NCBI RefSeq assembly: GCF_900114785.1
Contig: NZ_FOUG01000022.1
Coordinates: forward strand, 1 to 64,000
DNA length: 64,000 bases
Direction of reading: 5' to 3'
Origin: Variovorax sp. OV329
GTDB lineage: Bacteria; Pseudomonadota; Gammaproteobacteria; Burkholderiales; Burkholderiaceae_C
In this document: positions 42,322 through 50,432 of the stretch, piece by piece
Layout: each line of letters begins with the position of its first letter
Numbering within the stretch: the stretch's first letter is position 1
Notes under the pieces: model-generated
The model's input: only the letters and a program-made list of their open reading frames with translations
Database searches by the model: none
Told to the model about the DNA's origin: nothing
Translations under genes and position numbers: made by a program

Positions 42322-43022
42322 GCAGGCCCTACGACCACGGCGGCGAGCGCGGGCTGCCCGCGCAGATTGCCGGGCGCATCGGCCGGCGCATCATCCAGGG
42401 CGAACTCAAGCCCGGCGACACCCTGCCCAAGGAGACCGACCTGCTGGCCGAGCTGCAGGTCAGCCGCAGCACGCTGCGCGAGGCCTTCACCCTGCTGTCG
42501 AGCAACGGCTTCATCGAGGCGAAGCAACGCATCGGCACCCGCGTGCGGCCGCCCGAGCGCTGGAACACGCTGGACCCGATGGTGATCGCCTGGCAGAGCG
42601 AGTCGGGCGACCCGGCGGCGCTGGCGCAGGAGCTCTTCGAGATCCGCTTCGCCATCGAGCCGCTGGCCGCGCGCCTGGCCGCGCAGCGCGCCCGGCCCGA
42701 GGACATCGCGCGCATCCGCACCGCGCTGCACACCATGGGCGAGGGCCACCAGAACCCGCAGCGCGCGATGCAGGCCGACATCGATTTCCACATGCAGGTG
42801 ATCGCCGCCGCGCACAACCGCTTCCTGATGCCGGTGGGCTCGGTGATCCGCGCCGCGCTGGAGATCAGCGTGCCGCGCACCTTCGAGAAGTTCGGCGGCA
42901 TGGACCGGTCGATGGCCATGCACGCCGACATCGCCCGCGCCATCGAGCAGAGCAAGCCCGAGGCCGCGGCGCGCGCCGCCACGCGGCTGCTGGAAGACAC
43001 CTACCAGCGGAATTTCACCTAG
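42318..43022 (+). CDS. GntR-family regulator, FCD subfamily
   Basis: 234 residues from ATG 42318, which overlaps the previous stop by four bases. Winged helix at 10-75 (LKPGDTLPKETDLLAELQVS, LREAFTLLSSNGFIEAKQRI), FCD domain at 95-225 (EIRFAIEPLAARLAAQRA, DIDFHMQVIAAAHN, MHADIARAIEQ). It is of the DgoR/UxuR-like sugar-acid group by its N-terminal layout (LPAQIAGRIGRRIIQGEL). It is cotranscribed with the DapA-family gene and Bug receptor and probably represses them through the 41383 site. Confidence 0.92.
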   Translation: MSRPYDHGGERGLPAQIAGRIGRRIIQGELKPGDTLPKETDLLAELQVSRSTLREAFTLLSSNGFIEAKQRIGTRVRPPERWNTLDPMVIAWQSESGDPAALAQELFEIRFAIEPLAARLAAQRARPEDIARIRTALHTMGEGHQNPQRAMQADIDFHMQVIAAAHNRFLMPVGSVIRAALEISVPRTFEKFGGMDRSMAMHADIARAIEQSKPEAAARAATRLLEDTYQRNFT

Positions 43023-43055
43023 AGCCAACCCGCACACATAACAGGAGACAAGCGC

Positions 43056-44039
43056 ATGAAGCAACGACACACCGGCACCTGGAACCGCCGCCGCATCCTC
43101 CAGTCCATGGGCGCCGCCGCGCTGCCATGGTCGATGCCGGCCTTCGCCGACGAGTACCCGAGCCGCCCCGTCGAACTGGTGGTGCCGGCCTCGGCCGGCG
43201 GCGGCACCGACGCGCTCACGCGCCTGTATGCCGAGGTGGCCAAGAAGTACATGCCGCAGCAGCCCTTCGTGGTGAACAACAAGCCCGGCGCCAGCGGCGT
43301 GATCGGCATGAGCGACGTGCTCGCGAGCCGCCCCGACGGCTACAGGCTGTGCATGGTGATCGCCGAAGTCACCACCCTGCCCAACCTCGGCCTGGCCAAG
43401 TTCGACTACACGAAGTTCGAGCCCATCGCGCGGCTCAACGCCGACCCGGCCGCCATCACGGTGCGCGCCGACGCGCCCTGGAACACGCTGGAAGAATTCC
43501 TCGCAGCCGCGAAGAAGCAGCCCGGCGAGGTCAAGCTGGGCAACGCCGGCAACGGCTCGGTCTACCACCTGTCCGCCATCGGCCTGGAGGACCGCGCCGG
43601 CGTCAAGTTCAACCACGTGCCCTACTCCGGCGCCGCGCCGGCCGTGGTGGCGCTGCTGGGCGGCCACATCGACGCGCTGGACGTGAGCCCGGCCGAGGTC
43701 GGCCAGCACGTGCTGGGCGGCAAGCTGAAGATGCTGGGCATCATGGCCGATGAGCGTATTCCCGCCTTCGGCAACGTACCCACCTTCAAGGAGCGCAAGC
43801 TCGACCTGGCGCTGGGCACCTGGCGCGGCCTGGCCGCGATCAAGGGCACGCCCAAGCCGGTGATCGACCTGCAGCGCGAGGTGGCGCGCAAGACCTCGGA
43901 AGACCCGGCCTTCAAGGAAGGGCTGGCCAAGCTCACGCTGGGGCAGGCCTACCTGGATGCGCCGCAGTTCGCGCAGGCCATGCAGCGCGACCACGAATAC
44001 TTCGGCCAGCTCATCCAGAAGAACGGCATCAAGGTCTGA
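43056..44039 (+). CDS. Bug-family (TctC-like) receptor
   Basis: 327 residues from ATG 43056 behind ACAGGAGACAAG. Signal peptide with RRRILQSMGAAALPWSMPAF, possibly Tat-like. Bug motifs: YPSRPVELVVPASAGGGTDA, VVNNKPGASGVIGM, LGNAGNGSVYHLSAIG and KFNHVPYSGAAPAV. No TctA/TctB genes are in the window. It is third in the DapA-family/GntR unit and is convergent with the DUF4239 gene. Confidence 0.93.
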   Translation: MKQRHTGTWNRRRILQSMGAAALPWSMPAFADEYPSRPVELVVPASAGGGTDALTRLYAEVAKKYMPQQPFVVNNKPGASGVIGMSDVLASRPDGYRLCMVIAEVTTLPNLGLAKFDYTKFEPIARLNADPAAITVRADAPWNTLEEFLAAAKKQPGEVKLGNAGNGSVYHLSAIGLEDRAGVKFNHVPYSGAAPAVVALLGGHIDALDVSPAEVGQHVLGGKLKMLGIMADERIPAFGNVPTFKERKLDLALGTWRGLAAIKGTPKPVIDLQREVARKTSEDPAFKEGLAKLTLGQAYLDAPQFAQAMQRDHEYFGQLIQKNGIKV

Positions 44040-44089
44040 CGGCCAGCGGCGGGACTTGGGGGATGGTCACGGTGAAGGCATGAAGGTCT

Positions 44090-44852
44090 TCAGCTTTCCA
44101 GCGCCGCGGCCGCCCGCGCCAGCGGCTCGGTGGAGACGCCGACCAGGCCCGAATAGGGTGTGTCGAGTTCGATGACGATGGCCACCGCGCAGGCGAAGGC
44201 CAGTGCGCAGATGTCCAGCGTGATGTTCACCGTCAGGTTGCTCACGTTGAAGATGCCCAGGCCCAGGTAGATCAGGATCACCCAGGCCACCACCACCGTG
44301 AGCAGCACGGCGGGAATGGAGCTTTCGTTGCGCTCCACGATCAGCACCCGGTCGTGCGCGATCTCGCTGGACAGCTGCATGGCGCGCGCCTGGTACCACT
44401 TCTGGGTGTCGTCCTGAACGGGTAGCGCCAGCACGCTGTGTTGCAGCTGCGTGAGCGAATGCAGGTTGCCCATCAGCTCCGTCGGGGGATCCACCGCGCG
44501 CTTGCGGTCTTCCACGCGTGCACGCACGCTCTCGAACAGCACGCGCAGCTGTGCGCGGCATTCCTTGGCGCCGTCCCCGAAACCCACCAGCGCGCGATCC
44601 AGCAGCACCACCGTGGAGGCGATGCGCAGCAGTTCGGTCTGGCGGTCGTCGAAGGAATGCTTGGCCGAAGTGATCATCAGCCCCAGCACCCAGCGCCAGC
44701 AGCGTGGCCAGCATGCCGATGCCCACGTGCGCCGCATGCCGGGCCTCGGAAGTGAGGTGCCCCACCGGCAGGCGGCGCGCAAGCCGGTTGCCGATCCGGA
44801 AGGCGGCAATCGACGCGGCGAACAGGAAGATCAGTGCCCAGGGGGATGTCAT
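44090..44852 (-). pseudogene. DUF4239 (bestrophin-like) membrane protein gene with a single-base frameshift
   Basis: From ATG 44852 the frame reads MTSPWALIFLFAASIAAFR, RLPVGHLTSEARHAAHVG and GMLATLLAL. It is lost at the GGG of the coding strand (plus CCC 44689-44691). Dropping one G joins it to VLGLMITSAKHSFDDRQTE and the rest to 44090, giving ATLLALVLGLMITSAKHSF, the DUF4239 pattern. Helices near the C-terminus (AVLLTVVVAWVILIYLGLGI, LDICALAFACAVAIVIEL) complete a membrane protein of about 253 residues. It may be a pseudogene or a sequence error. Confidence 0.85.
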
Positions 44853-44991
44853 GGCGATGGCTCCCGGCGATGGCAACGGATGGCGGCCCCTCTGGAAGAG
44901 CAGCCGGATCGTAGGGGCGCATTGTGCGGGCAAGTTGAGCCCCGGTGCCATGGCTTTCCCCAGCGTCCCACACGTGTTGCCGACAGCCCGC

Positions 44992-45019
44992 TTGACATGC
45001 AGGTATTTGCCTGCATATC
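44992..45019 (+). promoter_or_regulatory. Promoter with embedded ArsR-type operator
   Basis: TTGACA (44992-44997) and CATATC (45014-45019) form a -35/-10 pair with 16 bases between. ATGCAGG (44997-45003) and CCTGCAT (45010-45016) form a perfect seven-base inverted repeat lying inside the promoter. Bound ArsR protein would block polymerase, giving autoregulation. The placement also argues that translation begins at 45047, not at the in-frame ATG 45020. Confidence 0.65.
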
Positions 45020-45046
45020 ATGCCCTCAGCTCACGAAACGCAACGG

Positions 45047-45361
45047 ATGGACGCTGACAAGGTTTTCAAGGCGCTGGGCGACCCGACGCGCCGACGGCTG
45101 CTCGACCTGCTATGCGAGAAGAACGGCCAGACGCTGGGCGAGCTCTGCGAGCACCTGGACATGACGCGGCAGTCGGCCACGCAGCACATCGGGCTTCTGG
45201 AGGCGGCCAACCTGGTCACCACCGTCTGGCGTGGCCGGGAGAAACTGCATTTCATCAACCCGGTGCCGCTGCACGAGGTCTACGAGCGGTGGGTGCGCAA
45301 GTTCGAACGGCAGCGGCTCAGCCTGCTGCACGACCTGAAGAAAGAACTCGAAGGAGAGTGA
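45047..45361 (+). CDS. ArsR-family winged-helix regulator (SRPBCC-linked type)
   Basis: 104 residues from ATG 45047. Core motifs: DKVFKALGDPTRRRLLDLLC, TLGELCEHLDMTRQSATQHI and a wing with TTVWRGREKLHFIN. No metal-binding CxC is present, so it is of the metal-free type that controls adjacent AHSA1/SRPBCC genes. It heads a three-gene operon: three bases to the SRPBCC gene and then the GFA-type gene. Confidence 0.92.
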   Translation: MDADKVFKALGDPTRRRLLDLLCEKNGQTLGELCEHLDMTRQSATQHIGLLEAANLVTTVWRGREKLHFINPVPLHEVYERWVRKFERQRLSLLHDLKKELEGE

Positions 45362-45364
45362 GAG

Positions 45365-45832
45365 ATGAACCAAGAGAAGACCAGCTTCGTCTACGTGACC
45401 TACATCCGCTCGACACCGGAGAAGGTGTTCGAAGCCATCACGAAACCAGAGATCGCGCGGCGCTACTGGGGCCACGAGAACGTCTCCGACTGGAAGCCCG
45501 GCTCGGGCTGGGAGCATGTGCGCGCCGACGCGCAGCGCACGGTCCAGTTGGTCGGCAAGGTGGTCGAGGTCGCGCCGCCGACGCGCCTGGTCATCACCTG
45601 GGCGAATGCATCGCAGGCCGAGGATCCGGCCGGCTACAGCCGCGTGAGCTTCGACGTCGCTCCCTACGACGGCATGGTGCGGCTGACCGTCACCCACGAC
45701 GAACTCGAGGCCGGCAGCGGCATGGACAAGGGCATCCAGCAAGGCTGGCCGATCGTCCTGTCCAGCCTCAAGTCACTGCTCGAAACAGGACAAGGCATCG
45801 ACGTCTTCGCCAAGCCGAAGTCGGCTGCCTGA
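45365..45832 (+). CDS. SRPBCC/AHSA1-domain protein
   Basis: 155 residues. The lipid/hydrophobic-cavity fold is indicated by VTYIRSTPEKVFEAITKPEI, RYWGHENVSDWKPGSGWEHV, VVEVAPPTRLVITWA and WPIVLSSLKSLLETG. Such proteins bind or modify hydrophobic ligands. The ArsR-SRPBCC pair is a common arrangement in which the regulator controls the binding protein. GGAGAGTGAGAG precedes the ATG. Confidence 0.9.
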   Translation: MNQEKTSFVYVTYIRSTPEKVFEAITKPEIARRYWGHENVSDWKPGSGWEHVRADAQRTVQLVGKVVEVAPPTRLVITWANASQAEDPAGYSRVSFDVAPYDGMVRLTVTHDELEAGSGMDKGIQQGWPIVLSSLKSLLETGQGIDVFAKPKSAA

Positions 45833-45846
45833 ACCAGGAACCGTCC

Positions 45847-46266
45847 ATGAACCAGCCCTACACCGGCGGATGCGCATGCGGCGCGATCCGCTACGCCACC
45901 CGCCACGCGCCCCTCTTCCAGAATCACTGCCAATGCCGCGACTGCCAGCGGCGAAGCGGCACTGGACACGGATCCTGGCTGACCTTTCCCGCGCGCGCCG
46001 ACATGGAGATCAGCGGCGAGGCAACGCACTGGGAAGTGGCAGGCGACAGCGGCAACGTGAAGATCCACGCTTTCTGCCCGGTGTGCGGAACGCCGGTCTT
46101 CCTGCGCTTCGCCGCGATGCCGGAAATGATCGCGGTCCCCGCTGGCAGCCTCGACGAGCCGGGCCGCTTTGCGCCGCAGGTGCTCACCTACGGTGTCCGC
46201 GGGCTGGCGTGGGATCCCATCGATCCCGCGCTGCGGGCCTTTGACCGGATGCCGCCCACCGCCTAG
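45847..46266 (+). CDS. GFA-family zinc protein (glutathione-dependent formaldehyde-activating fold)
   Basis: 139 residues from ATG 45847. Zinc ligands appear in GGCACGAIRY, NHCQCRDCQRRSGTGHG and FCPVCGTPVF, the full set for the GFA/CENP-V fold. Members were named after formaldehyde activation, but most, including this one, have no proven enzyme activity. It is third in the ArsR operon. Confidence 0.9.
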   Translation: MNQPYTGGCACGAIRYATRHAPLFQNHCQCRDCQRRSGTGHGSWLTFPARADMEISGEATHWEVAGDSGNVKIHAFCPVCGTPVFLRFAAMPEMIAVPAGSLDEPGRFAPQVLTYGVRGLAWDPIDPALRAFDRMPPTA

Positions 46267-46339
46267 TCGCGCAGGCCGGGGAGGTTCGGCAGACATACTT
46301 TCGGTATGCTTGAAATCCCGTCCTCCCAGGAGTCTCTCG

Positions 46340-48106
46340 ATGAATGTTGGCTACTCTCAGCGGCAACGCCTGGGCATCGGCATTGCGGCGCCCGGTAGCC
46401 CGTTCGCCCAGCAGTTGCTGCTCTCCTGCCTGTTCGTCGCTGCATCCTTCGCCGTGAATGGCTACCTGTTCGGCGGTGCCGATCACGCCGTCCATTTCGC
46501 TTTCATCGAGCGTGCACTGCACCCCGACTTTCTCGTCGGCGACCCACTGGTCGATCGCGCGCAGTTCCACCCGACCCTGCTCTGGCCGGCCATTGCCGCC
46601 CTGATGCATGTGGCGCCCCTGGAATGGATCTACTTCGCGCTTCAGATCGCCTGCACGGCCCTCATGTTTTCAGGCGTCGCCGCCCTTGCGCGTGCGCTGT
46701 CCCCCCGTCAGGTCGCCGGGCTGGCCGGACTTCTCGCGGCCTGCATGGTGCTTTTCGTGCGCTTCTCGAGCGCGGGCCTGGCCAGCTTCGACGTCATGGT
46801 GCTCAACCGCAGTCTCTCGCTCGGCCCGCTGCTTTTCGCGCTCGGGCTTGCTGCGCAAGGCCGATACCGCGCCGCGTTCCTGCTGGCCGGGCTGACGTTC
46901 AACATCCATCCCACGACGGCCGCCCATGGCGCGATCCTGGTCTGGTTCGCGGCCGCCTTCAGCCCTGCGCGTCTCGTGAATGCGTTGAGGGAGCCCTTGT
47001 GGTTCCTTGTAGGCGCGGCCCCACTCCTCGTGATGATGGCGTTTACCGGCGGTGCCAGCGGCGTTCCCCTCCATGCGCCCAAGGAGTGGCTGGACGCACA
47101 ACGGCTGCTGCTCTGGTTTCACCACTTCCCGTCGCTCTGGCCCCGCAGCTACTGGATTGCCCTGCTGCCGCCCCTTCTTGCGATCGCCATCAGCCAGCGC
47201 GCGAAGCCGGACCGCGTCGTTCTTGCCTACCTGTGCGGCATCGTGGCGGCCTGCGTGGCCGGCTACGTCGGCGTGGAGGTTTTCGGCATTCCCGTCGCGC
47301 TCCAGCTTCATCTGCAAGAGACCTTGCGCTTCCTGCCCTACCTGGCTGCGGCATCACTGGCCTGCTGGGCCGCCGCCGCGTGGAACACGACAGGCAGGCT
47401 TCGCGCGATCGTGGCCGTGAGCGCGCTGGCGCTGGACCAGGTGCTGACTTATCCCGACGGCTATTCGATCGCTTCCACGGCGTCGTTCTGGATCCTGCTT
47501 GTCGTGCTCGGGCTCGAGATCCTGCGCCCTCGAGAGCGTCGTCGGGAGACCCCGCCGACGCCTCAGCCGTCGCTGCGGTGGGTCGTCGGTGGACTGCTGA
47601 TGGCCTCGGTCGCGGGGCACCTGTACCGGCATGTCCCCATTTCTTCGTCGTACGAGTCCTACTACGAGAACAAGATCACCACATGGTCCCGGGCCAACCT
47701 GCCCGCGGATGCGGTGGTGGCCATCCCGCCCTATTACTACATCGGCCACGCCCCGCTGCTGAACTTCCGCTGGGCGGCCGAAAGACGGGTTCTGGGGTCC
47801 TTGAAGGACGGCGGCGAAACCACCTTCAGCCTGTCGTACTTCGAGGAGTGGCGCCACCGCATCGAAGACGCGATCGGCCATCCGCTGGACTTCAAGGTTC
47901 CCGATGACTTTCGCAACCACAGGAACGACTGGATCGAACAGGCCGTGGCCGACTATGGGACGGCCGACGCGGCACGCTTCGGGATGCTTGCCATCCGCTA
48001 CGGGGTGACGCACGCCATCACCGAGATCGGCGCAGCGGTGCAGCCGGATCTGCCGATCCTCTACCAGGATGAGCGCTACAGGATGTACAAGGTCATGGCA
48101 CCCTGA
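46340..48106 (+). CDS. Large multi-pass membrane protein of unknown function (GT-C-like)
   Basis: 588 residues from ATG 46340 behind CCAGGAG. At least ten hydrophobic helices between about residues 30 and 450 (LLLSCLFVAASFAVNGYLFG, PLEWIYFALQIACTALMFSG, WIALLPPLLAIAISQ, FWILLVVLGLEIL), then a soluble C-terminal part of about 130 residues (LPADAVVAIPPYYYIGHAPL, NFRWAAERRVLGSLKDGGET, IRYGVTHAITE). The first loop has FIERALHPDFLVGDPLVD. The layout resembles dolichol-type glycosyltransferase C membrane proteins, but the DXD motif is not clear. Codon usage is slightly less GC-biased than its neighbours. No partner gene. Confidence 0.8.
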   Translation: MNVGYSQRQRLGIGIAAPGSPFAQQLLLSCLFVAASFAVNGYLFGGADHAVHFAFIERALHPDFLVGDPLVDRAQFHPTLLWPAIAALMHVAPLEWIYFALQIACTALMFSGVAALARALSPRQVAGLAGLLAACMVLFVRFSSAGLASFDVMVLNRSLSLGPLLFALGLAAQGRYRAAFLLAGLTFNIHPTTAAHGAILVWFAAAFSPARLVNALREPLWFLVGAAPLLVMMAFTGGASGVPLHAPKEWLDAQRLLLWFHHFPSLWPRSYWIALLPPLLAIAISQRAKPDRVVLAYLCGIVAACVAGYVGVEVFGIPVALQLHLQETLRFLPYLAAASLACWAAAAWNTTGRLRAIVAVSALALDQVLTYPDGYSIASTASFWILLVVLGLEILRPRERRRETPPTPQPSLRWVVGGLLMASVAGHLYRHVPISSSYESYYENKITTWSRANLPADAVVAIPPYYYIGHAPLLNFRWAAERRVLGSLKDGGETTFSLSYFEEWRHRIEDAIGHPLDFKVPDDFRNHRNDWIEQAVADYGTADAARFGMLAIRYGVTHAITEIGAAVQPDLPILYQDERYRMYKVMAP

Positions 48107-48133
48107 AGCAGCGCCGCGGCGTATCGGGCGGGG

Positions 48134-48670
48134 TCAACCGTCCACCGGATCGACAGGCGTGTCCAGCAGCAGTTGGTAGAAGGCGGCATCGAGCCACCGT
48201 CCGAACTTGAAGCCCACCTGCGGCAAGGTGCCCGAATGCGTGAAGCCAAGGCCCTTGTGCAGCGCAATGCTTCCTGCGTTGCTGGCATCGATGCAGCCCA
48301 CGATGGCGTGCAGATTGGCAGCGCGGGCCCGCCGGATCAACTCGCCGATCAGGATCCTGCCCAGCCCCTGCCCCCGATGCTCGTGATGCACGTAGACGCT
48401 GTGCTCTACCGTGTACTTGTAGGCGGGAAAGGCTCGAAAGGTTCCGTAGCTCGCAAAGGCGATCAGCTTGCCGCTGCCGTCGACCGCGCCCACGACCGGA
48501 AAGCCGTTGGCGTTCTTCGCCGCGAACCAGCTCTTCATCGCTTCCGGCGGGCGCGGCACATAGTCGTACAGGGCCGTCGAGTTGGCGATGGCCTCGTTGA
48601 GGATCGCCAGGATGGCGCCGGCGTGCTCTTCTTCACTGCAGTCGATCAGCTGGATGGCTTCGCTGTTCAT
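48134..48670 (-). CDS. GNAT-family N-acetyltransferase (phosphinothricin/MnaT-like)
   Basis: 178 residues. The acetyl-CoA motif is HEHRGQGLGRILIGELIRRA (about residues 100-119), preceded by TVEHSVYVHH and followed by GCIDASNAGSIALHKGLGF. NEAIANSTALYDYVPRP at the N-terminus is typical of the PAT/YncA group that acetylates methionine derivatives, phosphinothricin or other amino acids. It is ten bases downstream of the XRE-cupin gene and probably co-transcribed. Confidence 0.92.
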   Translation of the reverse strand: MNSEAIQLIDCSEEEHAGAILAILNEAIANSTALYDYVPRPPEAMKSWFAAKNANGFPVVGAVDGSGKLIAFASYGTFRAFPAYKYTVEHSVYVHHEHRGQGLGRILIGELIRRARAANLHAIVGCIDASNAGSIALHKGLGFTHSGTLPQVGFKFGRWLDAAFYQLLLDTPVDPVDG

Positions 48671-48680
48671 CTCGGTGTCC

Positions 48681-49295
48681 CTATCGAAAAAGATGCATGA
48701 CCGCCTGGTCGCACAGAGCGACCAGGTACTTCGCGGCCTGCGTCGACGGATTGCTGTAGATCAGCGGGCGATCGAGCCTCAGCGCAAGGCAGTCGCCGGC
48801 TTTCAATGCGAAGTGCCGCTCGCCCAGGGTGATCTCGATCTGTCCTTGAATCACCCAGACCTGCTGTTCAATCGCGGGCCTGCGATCGCTCGATTCGTAG
48901 GCCACCCGTGCCCCCGCCGGGAAATGCACCTCCACCAACTGGATGGGTGTGGGCCAGTTGGGCGGCGAGAGATTGCGCCGGAGGTAGCCCGACTCCGGAT
49001 CCTTCCAGATGGGCTGGTCGGCACGATGCGACAGCGGATGCTGCTGCGCGGACTTGTCCGGCCCGAACAGCGTGGCCATGGCGACCCCGAGGCCGGCTGC
49101 GAGCTTCTCGAGGACCGCGGCGGTGGCACTGGTCTCGCCGCGCTCGATGAGCGAGATCATGGACTTGCTCACCCCGGACCTGGCGGCGAGCGAGTCCATC
49201 GTCTCGGCTCGCGCAGAGCGAAGGTCCCGCACCCGCCTGGCAATCCGGGTGTTGATGTCCTCTTCAGGGACAGCTTGCGCAGCCGGATCTTTCAT
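48681..49295 (-). CDS. XRE-family regulator with cupin sensor domain
   Basis: 204 residues. A helix-turn-helix at about 20-75 (RRVRDLRSARAETMDSLAAR, SGVSKSMISLIERGETSAT) precedes a cupin at about 125-200 (PAGARVAYESSDRRPAIEQQ, WVIQGQIEITLGERHFALKA, GDCLALRLDRPLIYSNPS). Such proteins sense small molecules and control short operons. The linked acetyltransferase and the palindromes just upstream (49298-49323) suggest autoregulation. Confidence 0.92.
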   Translation of the reverse strand: MKDPAAQAVPEEDINTRIARRVRDLRSARAETMDSLAARSGVSKSMISLIERGETSATAAVLEKLAAGLGVAMATLFGPDKSAQQHPLSHRADQPIWKDPESGYLRRNLSPPNWPTPIQLVEVHFPAGARVAYESSDRRPAIEQQVWVIQGQIEITLGERHFALKAGDCLALRLDRPLIYSNPSTQAAKYLVALCDQAVMHLFR

Positions 49296-49297
49296 GA

Positions 49298-49323
49298 TGG
49301 ACTGATTGTCCAGTATCCTGGAC
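49298..49323. promoter_or_regulatory. Candidate operators of the XRE-cupin gene
   Basis: GTCCAG (49308-49313) and CTGGAC (49318-49323) are a perfect six-base inverted repeat with four bases between. TGGAC (49298-49302) and GTCCA (49308-49312) form an overlapping second one. They lie three to 28 bases upstream of the start codon. The rest of 49324-49372 shows nothing. Confidence 0.5.
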
Positions 49324-49372
49324 CCACCAGCAAGCCACGCAGTCCGGCCAGAGGTCGTGGGGTGACCCTTCT

Positions 49373-50368
49373 TCAGTCGAGCTGCAAGCCCGCCGCCTGT
49401 GCGGCCTTGGGCAGCACGGCCAGTTCACGCTTCAAGACTTCCGCGAAGGCTTCGGGCGTGTTGCCGGTGGAAGGCGCGACGCCGCCGAGTTCGTTGAGCC
49501 GCTTGCGGAAGGCCGGCTCGGCGACGATCTTTGCGATCTTCTCGTTCAACAGCTTCACGACCGGCGCGGGCGTCTTGGCCGGCGCAACCACGCCGAACCA
49601 CACATCGAAGTCCACCCCGCCAGCCACGCCTTGTTCGGTGAGCGTGGGGATGTCCGGCCACAGCTCGGAACGGCCATTGCGCAGCACGCCGATGGCGCGC
49701 AGCTTGCCCGATTGCACGAAGCTGCGCGCGTCGCCGGTGCCCAGCAGGCCCCAGGTCACCTCGTTGGCCATGAGTGCCTGCACCAGCGGCGCGCCGCCCT
49801 TGTAGGGCACGTGCACGAAGTTGCTGTCGGCATGCGCATTGATCGTTTCCGAGGCCAGGTGCGACAGGCCGCCCGCGCCCGCCGAGCCATAGGGCAGGCC
49901 GCCCTTGCCGGCCTTCTTGCCCGCGGCCAGCAGTTCCTGCACGTTCTTGTAGGGCGAATTTTCAGGCACCACCAGCAGCAGAGGCGCCAGCGACACCTGC
50001 GCAACCGGCACGAAGTCCGAAGCAGCGAAGCCGGCCTTCTTGTAGATCACCGGGTTGATCGACAGCATGCCGGTGAGCGTCATCGCCAGGGTGTAGCCGT
50101 CGGCACCGCCCTGCAGCACCGAGGCCATCGCGATGTTGCCGCCAGCGCCTGGGCGGTTGTCGACCACCACCGGCTGGCCGAGTTCCTCCTGCAGGCGTGG
50201 CGCCAGCATGCGCGCCGCCACGTCCGTGGCACCGCCGGCCGGATAGGGCACGACCATCCGGATCGGCTTGGTCGGGTAGGCGCTGCCTTGCGCCACAGCC
50301 GCGCCTACGATACCCAGCGCCAGGAACCCGGCCACGGCGACGCGGCCCAGAAGTTTGAAAGTACGCAC
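49373..50368 (-). CDS. Bug-family (TctC-like) receptor
   Basis: 331 residues from GTG 50368, behind CAGGAGCAAGC; upstream in-frame ATG is rejected as it lies in the neighbouring gene. The signal peptide (LLGRVAVAGFLALGIVGAAV, cleavage after AVAQ) precedes YPTKPIRMVVPYPAGGATD, VVVDNRPGAGGNI, GGLPYGSAGAGGLSHLAS and NFVHVPYKGGAPLV. It is the last gene of the lyase/aconitase operon that starts at 53202. Ligand probably a branched or methylated dicarboxylate. Confidence 0.93.
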   Translation of the reverse strand: MRTFKLLGRVAVAGFLALGIVGAAVAQGSAYPTKPIRMVVPYPAGGATDVAARMLAPRLQEELGQPVVVDNRPGAGGNIAMASVLQGGADGYTLAMTLTGMLSINPVIYKKAGFAASDFVPVAQVSLAPLLLVVPENSPYKNVQELLAAGKKAGKGGLPYGSAGAGGLSHLASETINAHADSNFVHVPYKGGAPLVQALMANEVTWGLLGTGDARSFVQSGKLRAIGVLRNGRSELWPDIPTLTEQGVAGGVDFDVWFGVVAPAKTPAPVVKLLNEKIAKIVAEPAFRKRLNELGGVAPSTGNTPEAFAEVLKRELAVLPKAAQAAGLQLD

Positions 50369-50432
50369 GCTTGCTCCTGATTGTTTTGAACGGGAAAGGG
50401 GTTGCTTGGTCGACGAGGGAGTCGGAACGCTC

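Noticed and set aside
44992..45016. Possible metal-sensing ars operon
   Set aside because: The ArsR protein lacks the metal-binding cysteines and no arsenic genes follow; it is the SRPBCC-linked type.
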